A stretch of DNA of 64,000 bases, from positions 248,001 through 312,000 of the forward strand of contig JABABD010000016.1 in assembly GCA_014238425.1 (NCBI GenBank), given 5' to 3'. The notes under the pieces are model-generated. The model saw only the letters and a program-made list of their open reading frames with translations. It ran no database searches and had not been told where the DNA came from. Made by a program: the position numbers and the translations under genes. Below are positions 26,751 to 36,094 of the stretch, one piece after another; position 1 is the first letter of the stretch; every line of letters starts with the position of its first letter. The DNA is from Flavobacteriaceae bacterium. GTDB lineage: Bacteria > Bacteroidota > Bacteroidia > Flavobacteriales > Flavobacteriaceae.

Positions 26751-27104
26751 ATGGCAATCATAATAACTGACGAATGCATTAATTGTGGAGCTTGCGAACC
26801 AGAATGCCCAAATACTGCTATTTACGAAGGCGCTGACGATTGGAGATACAAAGACGGTACTAGTCTCGAAGGGTCGGTTGTATTACCAAACGGGAAAGCC
26901 GTGGATGCGGATGATGCACAAGAACCTATAAGTGACGAAATATACTATATCGTTCCAGATAAATGTACCGAGTGTAAAGGATTTCATGAAGAGCCACAAT
27001 GTGCGGCAGTGTGTCCTGTAGATTGTTGTGTACCTGATGATGATAATGTAGAAACCGAGGAAGTGCTATTAGGAAAGCAGCGTTTTATGCATCCAGAAAA
27101 TTGA
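26751..27104 (+). CDS. 4Fe-4S dicluster ferredoxin
   Basis: Start chosen at ATG 26751 ([20 protein letters not shown]); the open frame from 26700 lies within the promoter. The 117-residue protein holds two cysteine motifs: [11 protein letters not shown] at residues 9-19 and [13 protein letters not shown]...CPVDC around 73-95, enough for two [4Fe-4S] clusters, the second with the longer spacing of Alvin-type (2[4Fe-4S]) ferredoxins. It is acidic. It probably carries electrons for a reductase; the acyl-CoA reductase is divergently encoded 25 bases from its promoter, a suggestive but unproven link. Confidence 0.92.
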   Translation: MAIIITDECINCGACEPECPNTAIYEGADDWRYKDGTSLEGSVVLPNGKAVDADDAQEPISDEIYYIVPDKCTECKGFHEEPQCAAVCPVDCCVPDDDNVETEEVLLGKQRFMHPEN

Positions 27105-27123
27105 GAAAATGATATAAACATTT

Positions 27124-27163
27124 AAAGCCTCGTCTTGATGATTATCGAGATGAGGCTTTTTTT
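27124..27163 (+). terminator. Intrinsic terminator after ferredoxin gene
   Basis: Arms AAAGCCTCGTCTTGAT and ATCGAGATGAGGCTTT pair with one G-U and one mismatch, and seven T follow. It ends the ferredoxin transcript 20 bases past the stop. Confidence 0.75.
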
Positions 27164-27184
27164 ATTGAATTATCTTGTTTTTAC

Positions 27185-30100
27185 TTAGAAGCTGAAATCT
27201 AAACGGCTAAAAATGTATCTCCCATCCGATCCCATTTGCACCGAATCTGAAAATCCACCTTGATCTGTCCATCCATCAAATTGTTCTGTTGGATATATAT
27301 TGAACAGGTTATTGGCACCTAGAGTAAGTCTTATATCTTTAGAGAATTTATAAGCTAGACTTAGATCTATTGTCATTGCAGCTTCATAGGTGTCTGTAGC
27401 GACTGGAAATAAAGCACCTGCTTCAGCTTGAGTTGTAGCTGGTGTATCTACCCATTGAAAATCTTGAAGAATGACTTCACTGAATTGGGTCAATGTTAAC
27501 CCAGCGTTAAATTTATCACAGGAATATCCAAGATTCAAGCCAAATTTATAATCAGGAGCGGCAGCTTCTAAATAGGCTTGAGAAAAAGGTCCAAAAAATG
27601 TAAACTGGTTCAGGTCACCATTATTAATCTTCTTGATTTCTAACTTATTGAAGTTTCCTATTAATCCGATATCAACAGTTCCATTACTGCCCAAACTTCT
27701 TTTGTAGTTCAAGACAATGTCCAGACCAGTTGTTTTAGTATCGACACCATTTGCGAAAAATTGGGCTGCATCTACACCTAGTGGACCCAAAATAGCTTGA
27801 TCTGTGAAATTGTCGGTGAGTATGATTCTGTCATCAACATTAATTGAATATGCATCTATTGTAGCCGTAAAGCCATTTTTATTGAAAGTAAACCCTATAC
27901 TAGTGTTAAATGCTTCCTCTTGGGTTAATTGGCCAATGCCAAAAGCTTTTGTTACAGTGCTATTATTAGCTGACAATAAGGAAGGTACTGAAGCGCCTGC
28001 TACGATGTTATTGAAAATCAAATTATAATACAGCTGAGCCAATGAAGGAGCCCTAAAACCGCTGGAAATTGACCCTCTAAGAGCAAAGGCATCACTGAAT
28101 TTATACCTACTTGCTAGTTTGAAGTTCAATGTGCTGCCAAAGTCGCTATAATCTTCAAATCTCAAAGCACCTGCAAGCATGAACTCATCACTTAGATTCA
28201 ATTCTGTGTCAAAATATATCCCATAATTGGTTCTGCTTCTATCTACTTCATTATCTGGACTATATCCAGGAAACCCTTGTGATCCGCCAGGTAATTCATC
28301 TCCATTCGAATCTGTTGCAACAACTTGTGTAGCAGGGTTAGTGATGGCAACTCCATTTTCATCATATAAGGCATAAGAAGCAACCTCTCCAGCAAAAATT
28401 CCAAAATTATCAGTGCGATATTCAGCACCGAAAGCTATATTCATTCCCGAGGCTATATCTTCAAAATACCTGGTAAAATCCATGCTAGTTGTATTTTGGG
28501 AAAGAAAATGCCCACCAGCATCAAAATCTGTAGGTGAGGCATCTTGCAGCGAAGCATTATTACTGCCTAGTATAAAATAATGAAAGTTGTTTTTCCCATA
28601 AGTATTATTAAAATCAACACTCCAACCATTATCCATTTTATGTTTTACTCCTGCAGATACAGAGGCATCAGTAATATTGGATGTGATACGTGGAGTAAAC
28701 CCATTAGGATATAAACTCGGAACAGATCTGTTATCTCCGTTTGCAAAACTATCCCTGGAAAACGCATTGGCATTTGTATCCCTGAAATTTCTACCACCAA
28801 AAGCATAAATTTCTGTATTATCACCAACTGGTAAGGAAGAATTTATCATAAAATTGAATCCATCTATGCCAGCACTTCCATATCCTTTTCTCCATTCAAA
28901 ACCAGGCCTTAGAGTATTGTCTTTAGATAAGAATTCTGTCGTGAAATTAATGAAACCACCATTTTCTCCTAAAGAAACGCCGTAGTTTGCATCTATTTTT
29001 ACAGTAGCTCCATCAAGTCTTTTGTCCTTTCCGTCTAATCTGTCTTTTCCTTCAATATTAAATAGGGTAGGCTCCCAACCATCTTGAGTGTCAAATATTT
29101 GCTGCGCATAATCGCCTCCTATATTTGTGCTATATGCTCCATATGTGATTCCTCCGGAAAACCCATCGGTACCATTTTTCAAGACGATGTTGATTACTCC
29201 AGCAATAGCATCAGATCCATACTGTGCAGAAGCACCATCTCTTAAAACTTCAATTCGTTTGATTGCACTAGCAGGAATAGCATTTAAGTCTGTTCCAGAA
29301 TTACCACGTCCTCTAGTTCCAAAAACATTTACTAAAGAAGATTGATGCCTCCTCTTGCCATTAATTAATACTAGTGTTTGATCTGGACCAAGACCTCTTA
29401 ATGAGGCAGGGACTATATGATCCGCACCATCAGAACCAGATTGTTTAGTTGCATTGAATGAAGGGGCAGCATATTGTAAGATATTATTTACTTCGACTTT
29501 ACCTGTTCTTGAAGCAATTCCAGCGACGTCTAGCACATCTACTGGAACAGGTGTATCCACAGCTGTTCGTCTTGGGCTTCTTGAACCGACTAGAATGATT
29601 TCTCCTAGGCCAACACCTTCAGACATTGTAACATTAATTGACGATTGGTCGCCAACTACAATTTCTTGTGTGGTATAACCCACATAGCTAAATACTAATG
29701 TGGCATCGTTGTCAAGAGAAATGGAATAGTTGCCATCAAAATCTGACGTTGTTCCATTTGTTGTGCCCTTTTCTACAATGTTTACACCAGGTATACCATT
29801 GCCATCATTGTCTTTAACAGTCCCGCTTACAGTTTGCTGTAACGACATGGTCAAACCTGTAAGATTTAACCCTGAGTTAGAGAGGCCTTCTTTCATTTTG
29901 CTATTTAATGAGGAAACGGATTTGTTGTAAATGACATAATATTTATTGCCTAAGTACTCAAAATTTAAGCGTGTGCTTTCCTCAAGTTTATTTATCACGC
30001 GATTGAGGTTCTTGTAATTGTATTTTTTAGGATTCAATCTAGTTTTGGATACCAAACGAGGATTGTAAGTAAAAAACACTTCATGTTTTTTACTTAAGCT

Positions 30101-30232
30101 TTCTAGAAAATCTGATAACGGAACGGATTTCTCACTATCAATTTCTGCAATCGTACTAAAAGACATTAGCTGAAACGATCCAAACAAAATGGTCAGAGAC
30201 AGTAATGCTCTAAAAATTGGCTTTGCATTCAT
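27185..30232 (-). CDS. TonB-dependent receptor with STN signalling domain
   Basis: The 1015-residue outer-membrane receptor has a signal sequence (about 1-28), an STN (secretin/TonB N-terminal) domain at about 35-110 (VPLSDFLESLSKKHEVFFTY), a carboxypeptidase-like domain at about 133-210 (VSGTVKDNDGNGIPGVNIVE), a plug (LRGLGPDQTLVLINGKRRH near 280) and a barrel ending SRLDFSF. The STN domain contacts an anti-sigma factor; its FecR and sigma genes lie directly upstream. Binding of the cargo would therefore induce the operon. The TNGTTSDFDGNYSI turn is typical of SusC/RagA-related proteins, but no SusD follows. The cargo is unknown. Confidence 0.9.
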   Translation of the reverse strand: MNAKPIFRALLSLTILFGSFQLMSFSTIAEIDSEKSVPLSDFLESLSKKHEVFFTYNPRLVSKTRLNPKKYNYKNLNRVINKLEESTRLNFEYLGNKYYVIYNKSVSSLNSKMKEGLSNSGLNLTGLTMSLQQTVSGTVKDNDGNGIPGVNIVEKGTTNGTTSDFDGNYSISLDNDATLVFSYVGYTTQEIVVGDQSSINVTMSEGVGLGEIILVGSRSPRRTAVDTPVPVDVLDVAGIASRTGKVEVNNILQYAAPSFNATKQSGSDGADHIVPASLRGLGPDQTLVLINGKRRHQSSLVNVFGTRGRGNSGTDLNAIPASAIKRIEVLRDGASAQYGSDAIAGVINIVLKNGTDGFSGGITYGAYSTNIGGDYAQQIFDTQDGWEPTLFNIEGKDRLDGKDKRLDGATVKIDANYGVSLGENGGFINFTTEFLSKDNTLRPGFEWRKGYGSAGIDGFNFMINSSLPVGDNTEIYAFGGRNFRDTNANAFSRDSFANGDNRSVPSLYPNGFTPRITSNITDASVSAGVKHKMDNGWSVDFNNTYGKNNFHYFILGSNNASLQDASPTDFDAGGHFLSQNTTSMDFTRYFEDIASGMNIAFGAEYRTDNFGIFAGEVASYALYDENGVAITNPATQVVATDSNGDELPGGSQGFPGYSPDNEVDRSRTNYGIYFDTELNLSDEFMLAGALRFEDYSDFGSTLNFKLASRYKFSDAFALRGSISSGFRAPSLAQLYYNLIFNNIVAGASVPSLLSANNSTVTKAFGIGQLTQEEAFNTSIGFTFNKNGFTATIDAYSINVDDRIILTDNFTDQAILGPLGVDAAQFFANGVDTKTTGLDIVLNYKRSLGSNGTVDIGLIGNFNKLEIKKINNGDLNQFTFFGPFSQAYLEAAAPDYKFGLNLGYSCDKFNAGLTLTQFSEVILQDFQWVDTPATTQAEAGALFPVATDTYEAAMTIDLSLAYKFSKDIRLTLGANNLFNIYPTEQFDGWTDQGGFSDSVQMGSDGRYIFSRLDFSF

Positions 30233-30254
30233 AATTTACTTTTTTGATTAGCTA

Positions 30255-31256
30255 TTAGTGATATATTAAAAGTTTAGTGTTTTCTTTTACTATTTTTATT
30301 CCAGTTGATTTTTGGATTGCCGACAGGCAGATGTCAATATTTTCATTCGGGACGCCTCCAGAAATGGTTTTTTGTTTTAATTCATCATTTATGAACTCTG
30401 ACGTTAAACCATAAGTATACTCTATATGTTTCATTACATCTTCTAGAGTTGTATTATTGAAAATATACGTGCCTTCTTTCCAAGATGAATAGGAAAGGTC
30501 TTTATTTACTTTTTCATGTGAGATTATATTATTCTCGTTTGAAAATGATACAAATTCCCCTGGAACCATTTTTTTGGAAATTCCAGTCTTTAATAATAAT
30601 TGTATAGAACCTTCATCTAAAATCACATTGGTTTTGTCTTCACGCGTACTTACGTTGAATTCTGTGCCATAAACCTCTACAGTAAGGTCATCGGTATTCA
30701 CCCAAAATTTAGCTTTTGTGGAGAGCATTGATTTTACTTTAAAATATCCCTCACCTTGTAAAGTTACATTCCTTGGCTCTGCCTTGTTGTAGCGTATTTC
30801 GGAATTACCATTTAAAACAACATTAGTACCATCCGGTAATTTAAGATCGATAATCTCTCCATAAGCAGTTTTATGCACAATTTCTTTTGAAGAATTATAT
30901 AAGTTAAGGCCTATAAAAAGAAACAGGAGGCCAACAGCAGCAATAGATGTTATTTTTTGAAAATTCTTTTTTAGAGAATTGTCCTTTGTCTCCGTTTTTT
31001 TACTTTCGGTTTTACTAATATGATTTAAAACTATATCTAGTTGGTCATTTACTTTTTTGCCACTTACAGGCTTGCTTCTAAAAGTAATGCCAAGAATCAT
31101 GGCCTTCACTGTGTAAATATCGTCAATTTGACTAGGGTTTTGATTAATCCAGTTATTCCAAAATGCCATATCATTTTGGTTGCTTTCTTTGGCCCAATTC
31201 CTAAATGATTCATCGTTTAGGAATTTTTCAATATTAGGTTTAGAATCCTTTTTCAT
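30255..31256 (-). CDS. FecR-family anti-sigma factor
   Basis: The 333-residue inner-membrane protein has a cytoplasmic N-terminus of about 100 residues, one helix at about 102-120 (ITSIAAVGLLFLFIGLNLY), a periplasmic FecR domain (IIDLKLPDGTNVVLNGNSEI near 140) and a C-terminal DUF4974-like domain with VMKHIEYTYGL near 280. FecR proteins hold or activate a cognate ECF sigma factor and relay receptor occupancy. It lies 67 bases downstream of the sigma gene and 22 bases upstream of the receptor gene, the standard order for cell-surface signalling in Bacteroidota. Confidence 0.92.
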   Translation of the reverse strand: MKKDSKPNIEKFLNDESFRNWAKESNQNDMAFWNNWINQNPSQIDDIYTVKAMILGITFRSKPVSGKKVNDQLDIVLNHISKTESKKTETKDNSLKKNFQKITSIAAVGLLFLFIGLNLYNSSKEIVHKTAYGEIIDLKLPDGTNVVLNGNSEIRYNKAEPRNVTLQGEGYFKVKSMLSTKAKFWVNTDDLTVEVYGTEFNVSTREDKTNVILDEGSIQLLLKTGISKKMVPGEFVSFSNENNIISHEKVNKDLSYSSWKEGTYIFNNTTLEDVMKHIEYTYGLTSEFINDELKQKTISGGVPNENIDICLSAIQKSTGIKIVKENTKLLIYH

Positions 31257-31322
31257 TAAATAGAATAGTGAGCGTTTATTATTAAGAGAGAGAAAACAGG
31301 TTTTTATACCCTATTATTTTTA

Positions 31323-31901
31323 TTAATCTTTCAAAACATTTAAAATCACCTCATTTTCAACCTCCTTACGAAGTTTTAAAAAAGCTTTTTGAATGGTATT
31401 AAGAACACTTTGATAAGAAATATTCATTACTGACGAAATTTCTGTAATCTTTAATTCGCTGTAATATTTTAGGTAAATAGCTTCACGTTCTCTTGGGCTT
31501 AGTTCATTTAGCAATTGGGAGAGTGTATTAGCTCTTATAGAGGAGAATTCTTGCTTAATTGCGATATCTTCGGGTGAAAACTCAAAACTAGGAATAGATT
31601 CGACGAGAATATCGTAATCTAAGAACTGCAGTTCCTTTTTTAGTTTAGTTAGTAAAGCTCTTCTAAATGAAGTTATAATATATGCTTTTGGCGATTTTAC
31701 GTTTGCAAAAGATTTTCGATTTTCGTATAAATAAATAAAAAAATCTTGAAGACAATCTTCCGTTAGACAAGGTTTTTGAGATATTTTCAAACCGTAACTA
31801 TAGAGCATTGTATAATGCATCTTGAAAAAAGCAGAAAATGCATTTTTATCACCAGAAATGAAAGAATACCAAAAGGCACTTTCAACTTGACTGTCCATCA
31901 A
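31323..31901 (-). CDS. ECF sigma-70 family sigma factor
   Basis: The 192-residue factor has region 2 (about 22-90, with CLTEDCLQDFFIYLYENRK typical of the -10 binding helix) and region 4 (about 133-185: LSPREREAIYLKYYSELKITEISSVMNISYQSV, a clear helix-turn-helix). Regions 1 and 3 are missing, as in extracytoplasmic function sigmas. It should direct transcription of the adjacent fecR and TonB receptor genes. Its own start is 143 bases from the divergent YchF gene. Confidence 0.93.
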   Translation of the reverse strand: MMDSQVESAFWYSFISGDKNAFSAFFKMHYTMLYSYGLKISQKPCLTEDCLQDFFIYLYENRKSFANVKSPKAYIITSFRRALLTKLKKELQFLDYDILVESIPSFEFSPEDIAIKQEFSSIRANTLSQLLNELSPREREAIYLKYYSELKITEISSVMNISYQSVLNTIQKAFLKLRKEVENEVILNVLKD

Positions 31902-32016
31902 TTATTGATTAATTAATTGTTAGCAATATGTTAAATATAGTCAAAAAATATTAAGATTACTGCTTTTATAGAAACAGGTAAGCATGATTTAATGCAAGTT
32001 AGATTAACTTTAATAT

Positions 32017-32024
32017 TATATTTG
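32017..32024 (+). promoter_or_regulatory. -7 box for ychF
   Basis: TATATTTG matches TAnnTTTG and sits 20 bases before the ATG at 32045. A -33 TTG is not obvious in the expected interval. Confidence 0.45.
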
Positions 32025-32044
32025 CACTCGCAAAATAACTATAC

Positions 32045-33139
32045 ATGAAAGCTGGAATTGTAGGATTACCGAATGTTGGGAAATCGACATTATTTAACTG
32101 TTTGTCAAATGCCAAAGCACAAAGTGCGAACTTCCCATTTTGTACAATAGAGCCAAATATAGGTGTAGTTAATGTACCCGATTCACGCTTATCTAAGTTG
32201 GAAACGCTGGTCAATCCTGAACGCGTATTACCGGCTACTGTTGAAATAGTAGATATAGCTGGATTAGTTAAAGGCGCAAGTAAAGGAGAAGGTTTGGGTA
32301 ATCAATTTTTAGGAAATATACGCGAAACAGATGCGATACTTCATGTGCTACGGTGCTTTGATAACGACAATATTGTACATGTAGATGGTTCGATAGATCC
32401 TATTAGAGATAAAGAAACCATAGATATGGAATTACAATTGAAAGATTTGGAAACCGTTGAAAAGAAACTAGATAAAGTAAAACGCGCTGCAAAGACTGGA
32501 AATAAGGAAGCTCAAAAAGAAGAGGTAGTACTATTAAAATTAAAAAACACACTTGAGTCTGGAGTATCTGTACGTGCAGTTGAGTTTTCTGAAGATGCGT
32601 ATATCGACTTTGTAAAACCTTTACAATTTATCACAGATAAACCTGTGATGTATGTTTGTAATGTAGATGAAAGTGCTGCGGTTTCTGGTAATGCCTATGT
32701 AGATTTGGTGAAAGAAAATGTAAAGGATGAACATGCAGAGGTGTTAGTGTTAGCAGTAGGTACAGAAGCCGATATTAATGAATTGGATGATTATGAAGAG
32801 CGTCAAATGTTTCTTCAAGATATTGGATTGGAAGAACCTGGATCTGCTAAACTCATAAGGTCTGCCTATAAATTATTGAATCAGCAGACGTATTTCACTG
32901 CTGGTGTAAAAGAAGTGAGAGCTTGGACTGTTGCTATTGGTGCGACAGGACCAGAAGCTGCTGGAGTGATTCACACAGATTTTGAAAAAGGATTTATCCG
33001 TGCTGAAGTTATAGCTTATGATGATTATGTTTCTTATGGTAGTGAAGCAAAGGTCAAAGAAGCAGGGAAAATGCGTGTAGAAGGAAAAAACTATATAGTT
33101 AAAGATGGTGATGTGATGCATTTCTTATTTAATGTGTGA
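32045..33139 (+). CDS. ychF: Redox-regulated ATPase YchF (Obg family)
   Basis: The 364-residue P-loop protein begins MKAGIVGLPNVGKSTLFNCL (Walker A at about 8-15), with switch motif VDIAGLVKGASKGEGLGNQFL near residue 67 and NVDE in the base-recognition site instead of NKxD. That change is the feature that makes YchF prefer ATP to GTP. The C-terminal TGS-like domain contains the conserved GATGPEAAGVIHTDFEKGFIRAEV. YchF binds ribosomes and affects stress responses and translation. The TGA stop overlaps the frame of the next gene, which begins 14 bases later. Confidence 0.96.
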   Translation: MKAGIVGLPNVGKSTLFNCLSNAKAQSANFPFCTIEPNIGVVNVPDSRLSKLETLVNPERVLPATVEIVDIAGLVKGASKGEGLGNQFLGNIRETDAILHVLRCFDNDNIVHVDGSIDPIRDKETIDMELQLKDLETVEKKLDKVKRAAKTGNKEAQKEEVVLLKLKNTLESGVSVRAVEFSEDAYIDFVKPLQFITDKPVMYVCNVDESAAVSGNAYVDLVKENVKDEHAEVLVLAVGTEADINELDDYEERQMFLQDIGLEEPGSAKLIRSAYKLLNQQTYFTAGVKEVRAWTVAIGATGPEAAGVIHTDFEKGFIRAEVIAYDDYVSYGSEAKVKEAGKMRVEGKNYIVKDGDVMHFLFNV

Positions 33140-33153
33140 CTCATAAATGCCTT

Positions 33154-33612
33154 ATGGCCAAAATTATTTTACAAACATTTGTTAGGTCAGATTGTCAGAC
33201 GTGTTTTGATCTAGCAAGAAATATTGATTTCCATAAAGAGTCTCTTATGCATTCTAATGAAAAAGCAATAGGAGGAAGGACTTCAGGCTTAATTGAGTTA
33301 TATGAATGTGTTACTTGGGAAGCCAGACATTTTGGTATTACTCAGAGATTAACATCTAAGATCGTGGCGTTTGAATCTCCAATTTTATTTATAGACGAAA
33401 TGGTATCGGGAGCGTTTAAATCTTTTCGACATGAGCACATTTTTGAAGCTAAAAATAACGCTACTTTGATAACTGATAATTTCTATTTCGAATCTCCTCT
33501 GGGCGTTTTAGGAAAGTTTGTTAATTGGTTGTTTTTGAAGCGTTATATGACAAACTTGCTAAAGAGAAGAAATCAATTCTTGAAAGAAAAGGCAGAAATG
33601 ATTAGCGAATGA
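33154..33612 (+). CDS. SRPBCC (START-like) family protein
   Basis: Start set at ATG 33154 (MAKIILQTFVRSDCQTCFDL); a GTG six codons earlier overlaps the ychF stop. The 152-residue protein has the layout of the SRPBCC fold: an N-terminal strand-helix (CFDLARNIDFHKESL), a run of antiparallel strands (TSKIVAFESPILFIDEMVSGAFKSF, then ATLITDNFYFESPLG), and a long C-terminal helix (KRYMTNLLKRRNQFLKEKAEM). Such proteins bind hydrophobic ligands. It follows ychF closely enough to share a transcript. The ligand is unknown. Confidence 0.78.
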   Translation: MAKIILQTFVRSDCQTCFDLARNIDFHKESLMHSNEKAIGGRTSGLIELYECVTWEARHFGITQRLTSKIVAFESPILFIDEMVSGAFKSFRHEHIFEAKNNATLITDNFYFESPLGVLGKFVNWLFLKRYMTNLLKRRNQFLKEKAEMISE

Positions 33613-33753
33613 CTTCAGGCTTTTAAGATCTGCAAATAATCCTTGATTTTGTCAACAAAATCAAAGCTTTATTGTTAATTACTTTGTACCTTCTGTATTT
33701 CATTTTTTCAAGTGAAATCTTATATTAGCGACTTGTCTTAAATTATTGCACCT

Positions 33754-35613
33754 ATGGCTCAAGAGACCAAATATACCGAAGATAATATACGCTCGCTGGA
33801 CTGGAAGGAACACATCCGTATGCGCCCTGGAATGTATATTGGAAAACTCGGAGATGGGTCTTCTTCAGATGACGGTATCTACATCCTTGTAAAAGAGGTT
33901 CTTGATAATTCGATTGATGAATATGTTATGGGCGCAGGTAAAACCATAGATATCTCTATTCAAGGTAATAAAGTTATTGTTCGTGATTATGGTCGTGGTA
34001 TTCCTTTAGGGAAAGTAGTAGATGTTGTTTCTAAAATGAATACTGGTGGAAAATACGACTCCAAGGCATTTAAGAAATCGGTGGGTTTAAATGGTGTTGG
34101 TACCAAAGCTGTAAATGCCTTATCTTCCTTTTTTAGAGTAGAATCTACGAGAGATGGTAAATCTGCTTCTGCTGAATTTGAGCAAGGTAATTTGACCAAT
34201 CAAGATACTCTAGAAGACACAACCAGAAGAAAAGGTACCAAAGTGTCGTTTATCCCTGATGAAACCATTTTTAAAAATTACAAATACCGTAATGAATATG
34301 TGGTTAAGATGCTTAAAAATTACGTCTACCTAAATACAGGTTTGACAATCGTTTTTAATGGAGAAAAATACCATAGTGAGAATGGCCTTAAAGACCTGTT
34401 ACAAGAAACAATAATAGATTCAGATATGGTGTATCCAATTATTCATCTAAAGGGTGAAGATATTGAAGTCGCCATAACCCATAGCAAAACGCAATATTCT
34501 GAAGAGTATCATTCGTTTGTCAATGGGCAACATACAACTCAAGGAGGGACACATCAAGCGGCGTTTCGTGAAGCGTTAGTAAGAACTATTCGAGAGTTTT
34601 ATGGAAAGAATTACGAAGCGTCAGATATCCGTAAATCCATTGTTTCTGCAATATCTATCAAAGTGATGGAACCTATTTTTGAGAGTCAAACAAAAACGAA
34701 GTTGGGATCTACGGAAATGGGAGGGAAATTGCCAACGGTGAGGACTTTTATTAATGATTTTCTAAAAACTCAGTTAGATAATTTCTTGCATAAAAACCCG
34801 AACGTCGCGGAAGGGATACAGCGAAAAATAATGCAGGCTGAACGAGAGCGTAAAGAATTATCGGGCATTAGAAAGTTGGCAAAAGATCGTGCAAAAAAGG
34901 CAAGTCTTCACAATAAAAAATTGCGAGATTGTCGTGTACATCTTGGAGATATCAAGAAGGAAAATAGATTGGATACGACGCTGTTTATTACCGAGGGAGA
35001 TTCTGCTTCTGGAAGTATAACTAAGTCTCGTAACGTTAATACACAAGCGGTTTTTAGTTTGAAAGGGAAACCTTTGAACTCTTATGGTTTAAGCAAAAAA
35101 ATTGTATATGAAAATGAAGAATTCAATTTGCTTCAAGCTGCTTTGAATATTGAAGAAACTATTGAAGACTTAAGATATAATAATATTGTAATTGCTACTG
35201 ATGCAGATGTTGATGGTATGCATATACGATTGTTACTTATTACATTCTTCTTGCAGTTCTTTCCAGAATTAATAAAAGAAGGACATTTGTATATTCTTCA
35301 AACGCCATTATTTCGTGTCAGAAACAAGAAAGAGACAATGTATTGCTATAGCGAGCAAGAACGTGTTGATGCTATTAATAAATTAAAACCAAATCCGGAG
35401 ATTACGCGATTTAAGGGATTGGGCGAGATTTCTCCAGATGAATTCAAGCATTTTATAGGTGATGATATTCGTTTGGATCCTGTTATGTTAGACAAAGAAC
35501 TTTCCATAGAAGAGCTGCTATCTTTTTATATGGGTAAGAACACGCCTAATCGCCAAGAGTTTATCATTAATAACTTAAAAGTAGAACTAGATATCGTAGA
35601 GGACAATAAATAG
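33754..35613 (+). CDS. parE: DNA topoisomerase IV subunit B
   Basis: The 619-residue ATPase subunit has GHKL motifs [12 protein letters not shown] (about 47-58), DYGRGIPLG (about 78) and [13 protein letters not shown] (about 110), and a TOPRIM domain with [10 protein letters not shown] near 413 and [13 protein letters not shown] near 480. It pairs with ParC to decatenate sister chromosomes and relax DNA. Topoisomerase IV rather than gyrase is favoured by its length, typical of ParE, and its association with a ParC-like partner. It is first in a three-gene operon whose middle gene is of unknown function (1-base gap). Confidence 0.9.
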   Translation: MAQETKYTEDNIRSLDWKEHIRMRPGMYIGKLGDGSSSDDGIYILVKEVLDNSIDEYVMGAGKTIDISIQGNKVIVRDYGRGIPLGKVVDVVSKMNTGGKYDSKAFKKSVGLNGVGTKAVNALSSFFRVESTRDGKSASAEFEQGNLTNQDTLEDTTRRKGTKVSFIPDETIFKNYKYRNEYVVKMLKNYVYLNTGLTIVFNGEKYHSENGLKDLLQETIIDSDMVYPIIHLKGEDIEVAITHSKTQYSEEYHSFVNGQHTTQGGTHQAAFREALVRTIREFYGKNYEASDIRKSIVSAISIKVMEPIFESQTKTKLGSTEMGGKLPTVRTFINDFLKTQLDNFLHKNPNVAEGIQRKIMQAERERKELSGIRKLAKDRAKKASLHNKKLRDCRVHLGDIKKENRLDTTLFITEGDSASGSITKSRNVNTQAVFSLKGKPLNSYGLSKKIVYENEEFNLLQAALNIEETIEDLRYNNIVIATDADVDGMHIRLLLITFFLQFFPELIKEGHLYILQTPLFRVRNKKETMYCYSEQERVDAINKLKPNPEITRFKGLGEISPDEFKHFIGDDIRLDPVMLDKELSIEELLSFYMGKNTPNRQEFIINNLKVELDIVEDNK

Positions 35614-35614
35614 T

Positions 35615-36094
35615 ATGAGATTGAATAACCAAAAAGCGAAGAATTCTGTAGTTACCCTGTATTTTATTTTTGCAGTTTTTTTTGTGTTTGCTAGTGTTTT
35701 CTTTAATGTTATAAAATCTATTATTGGAGGTGGAAAATATAAATATATTTTTCTCTTTATCACACTTGGATTAGTGCTATTCTTTGCTCATAAAGTATCA
35801 AAATATTTCGAATATGACAGTGATGGTAACGTGCTGGTGTTTGTCAATAAAGGAATGTTATTATCAGATTTTTTTAATTACAGAGAGAATAGAGCCGAAT
35901 TTCCGAAGAAGAAATTACTATACTATAAGTTAAATAATTACGGATTTTATAAATCATTGAATATTTATATACACACAAATGGCGATAAGCAAAAGAGGTT
36001 GAGATTTAATGTAACACTTGTAAGTAATAAGAAACTAAAGTATTTAAAGCAGTCCTTGGACAAGGTCGTGAAACTAAATAAAGCAGTGGTCTAA
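35615..36094 (+). CDS. Unknown two-helix membrane protein inside the parE-parC operon
   Basis: The 159-residue protein has two hydrophobic helices at about 13-33 and 43-61, then a roughly 95-residue basic soluble domain (LLYYKLNNYGFYKSLNIYIH, ending LDKVVKLNKAVV). It begins 1 base after the parE stop and its TAA overlaps the parC ATG (TAATG), so translation of all three genes is coupled. I recall similar genes at this place in other flavobacteria, which suggests a conserved arrangement. No domain can be named. A role in membrane tethering of the topoisomerase is only speculation. Confidence 0.82.
   Translation: MRLNNQKAKNSVVTLYFIFAVFFVFASVFFNVIKSIIGGGKYKYIFLFITLGLVLFFAHKVSKYFEYDSDGNVLVFVNKGMLLSDFFNYRENRAEFPKKKLLYYKLNNYGFYKSLNIYIHTNGDKQKRLRFNVTLVSNKKLKYLKQSLDKVVKLNKAVV

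Noticed and set aside
33643..33664. Inverted repeat TTGATTTTG/CAAAATCAA as a terminator
   Set aside because: Arms are AT-rich and no T run follows the stem, so termination is doubtful. It may be an incidental palindrome.
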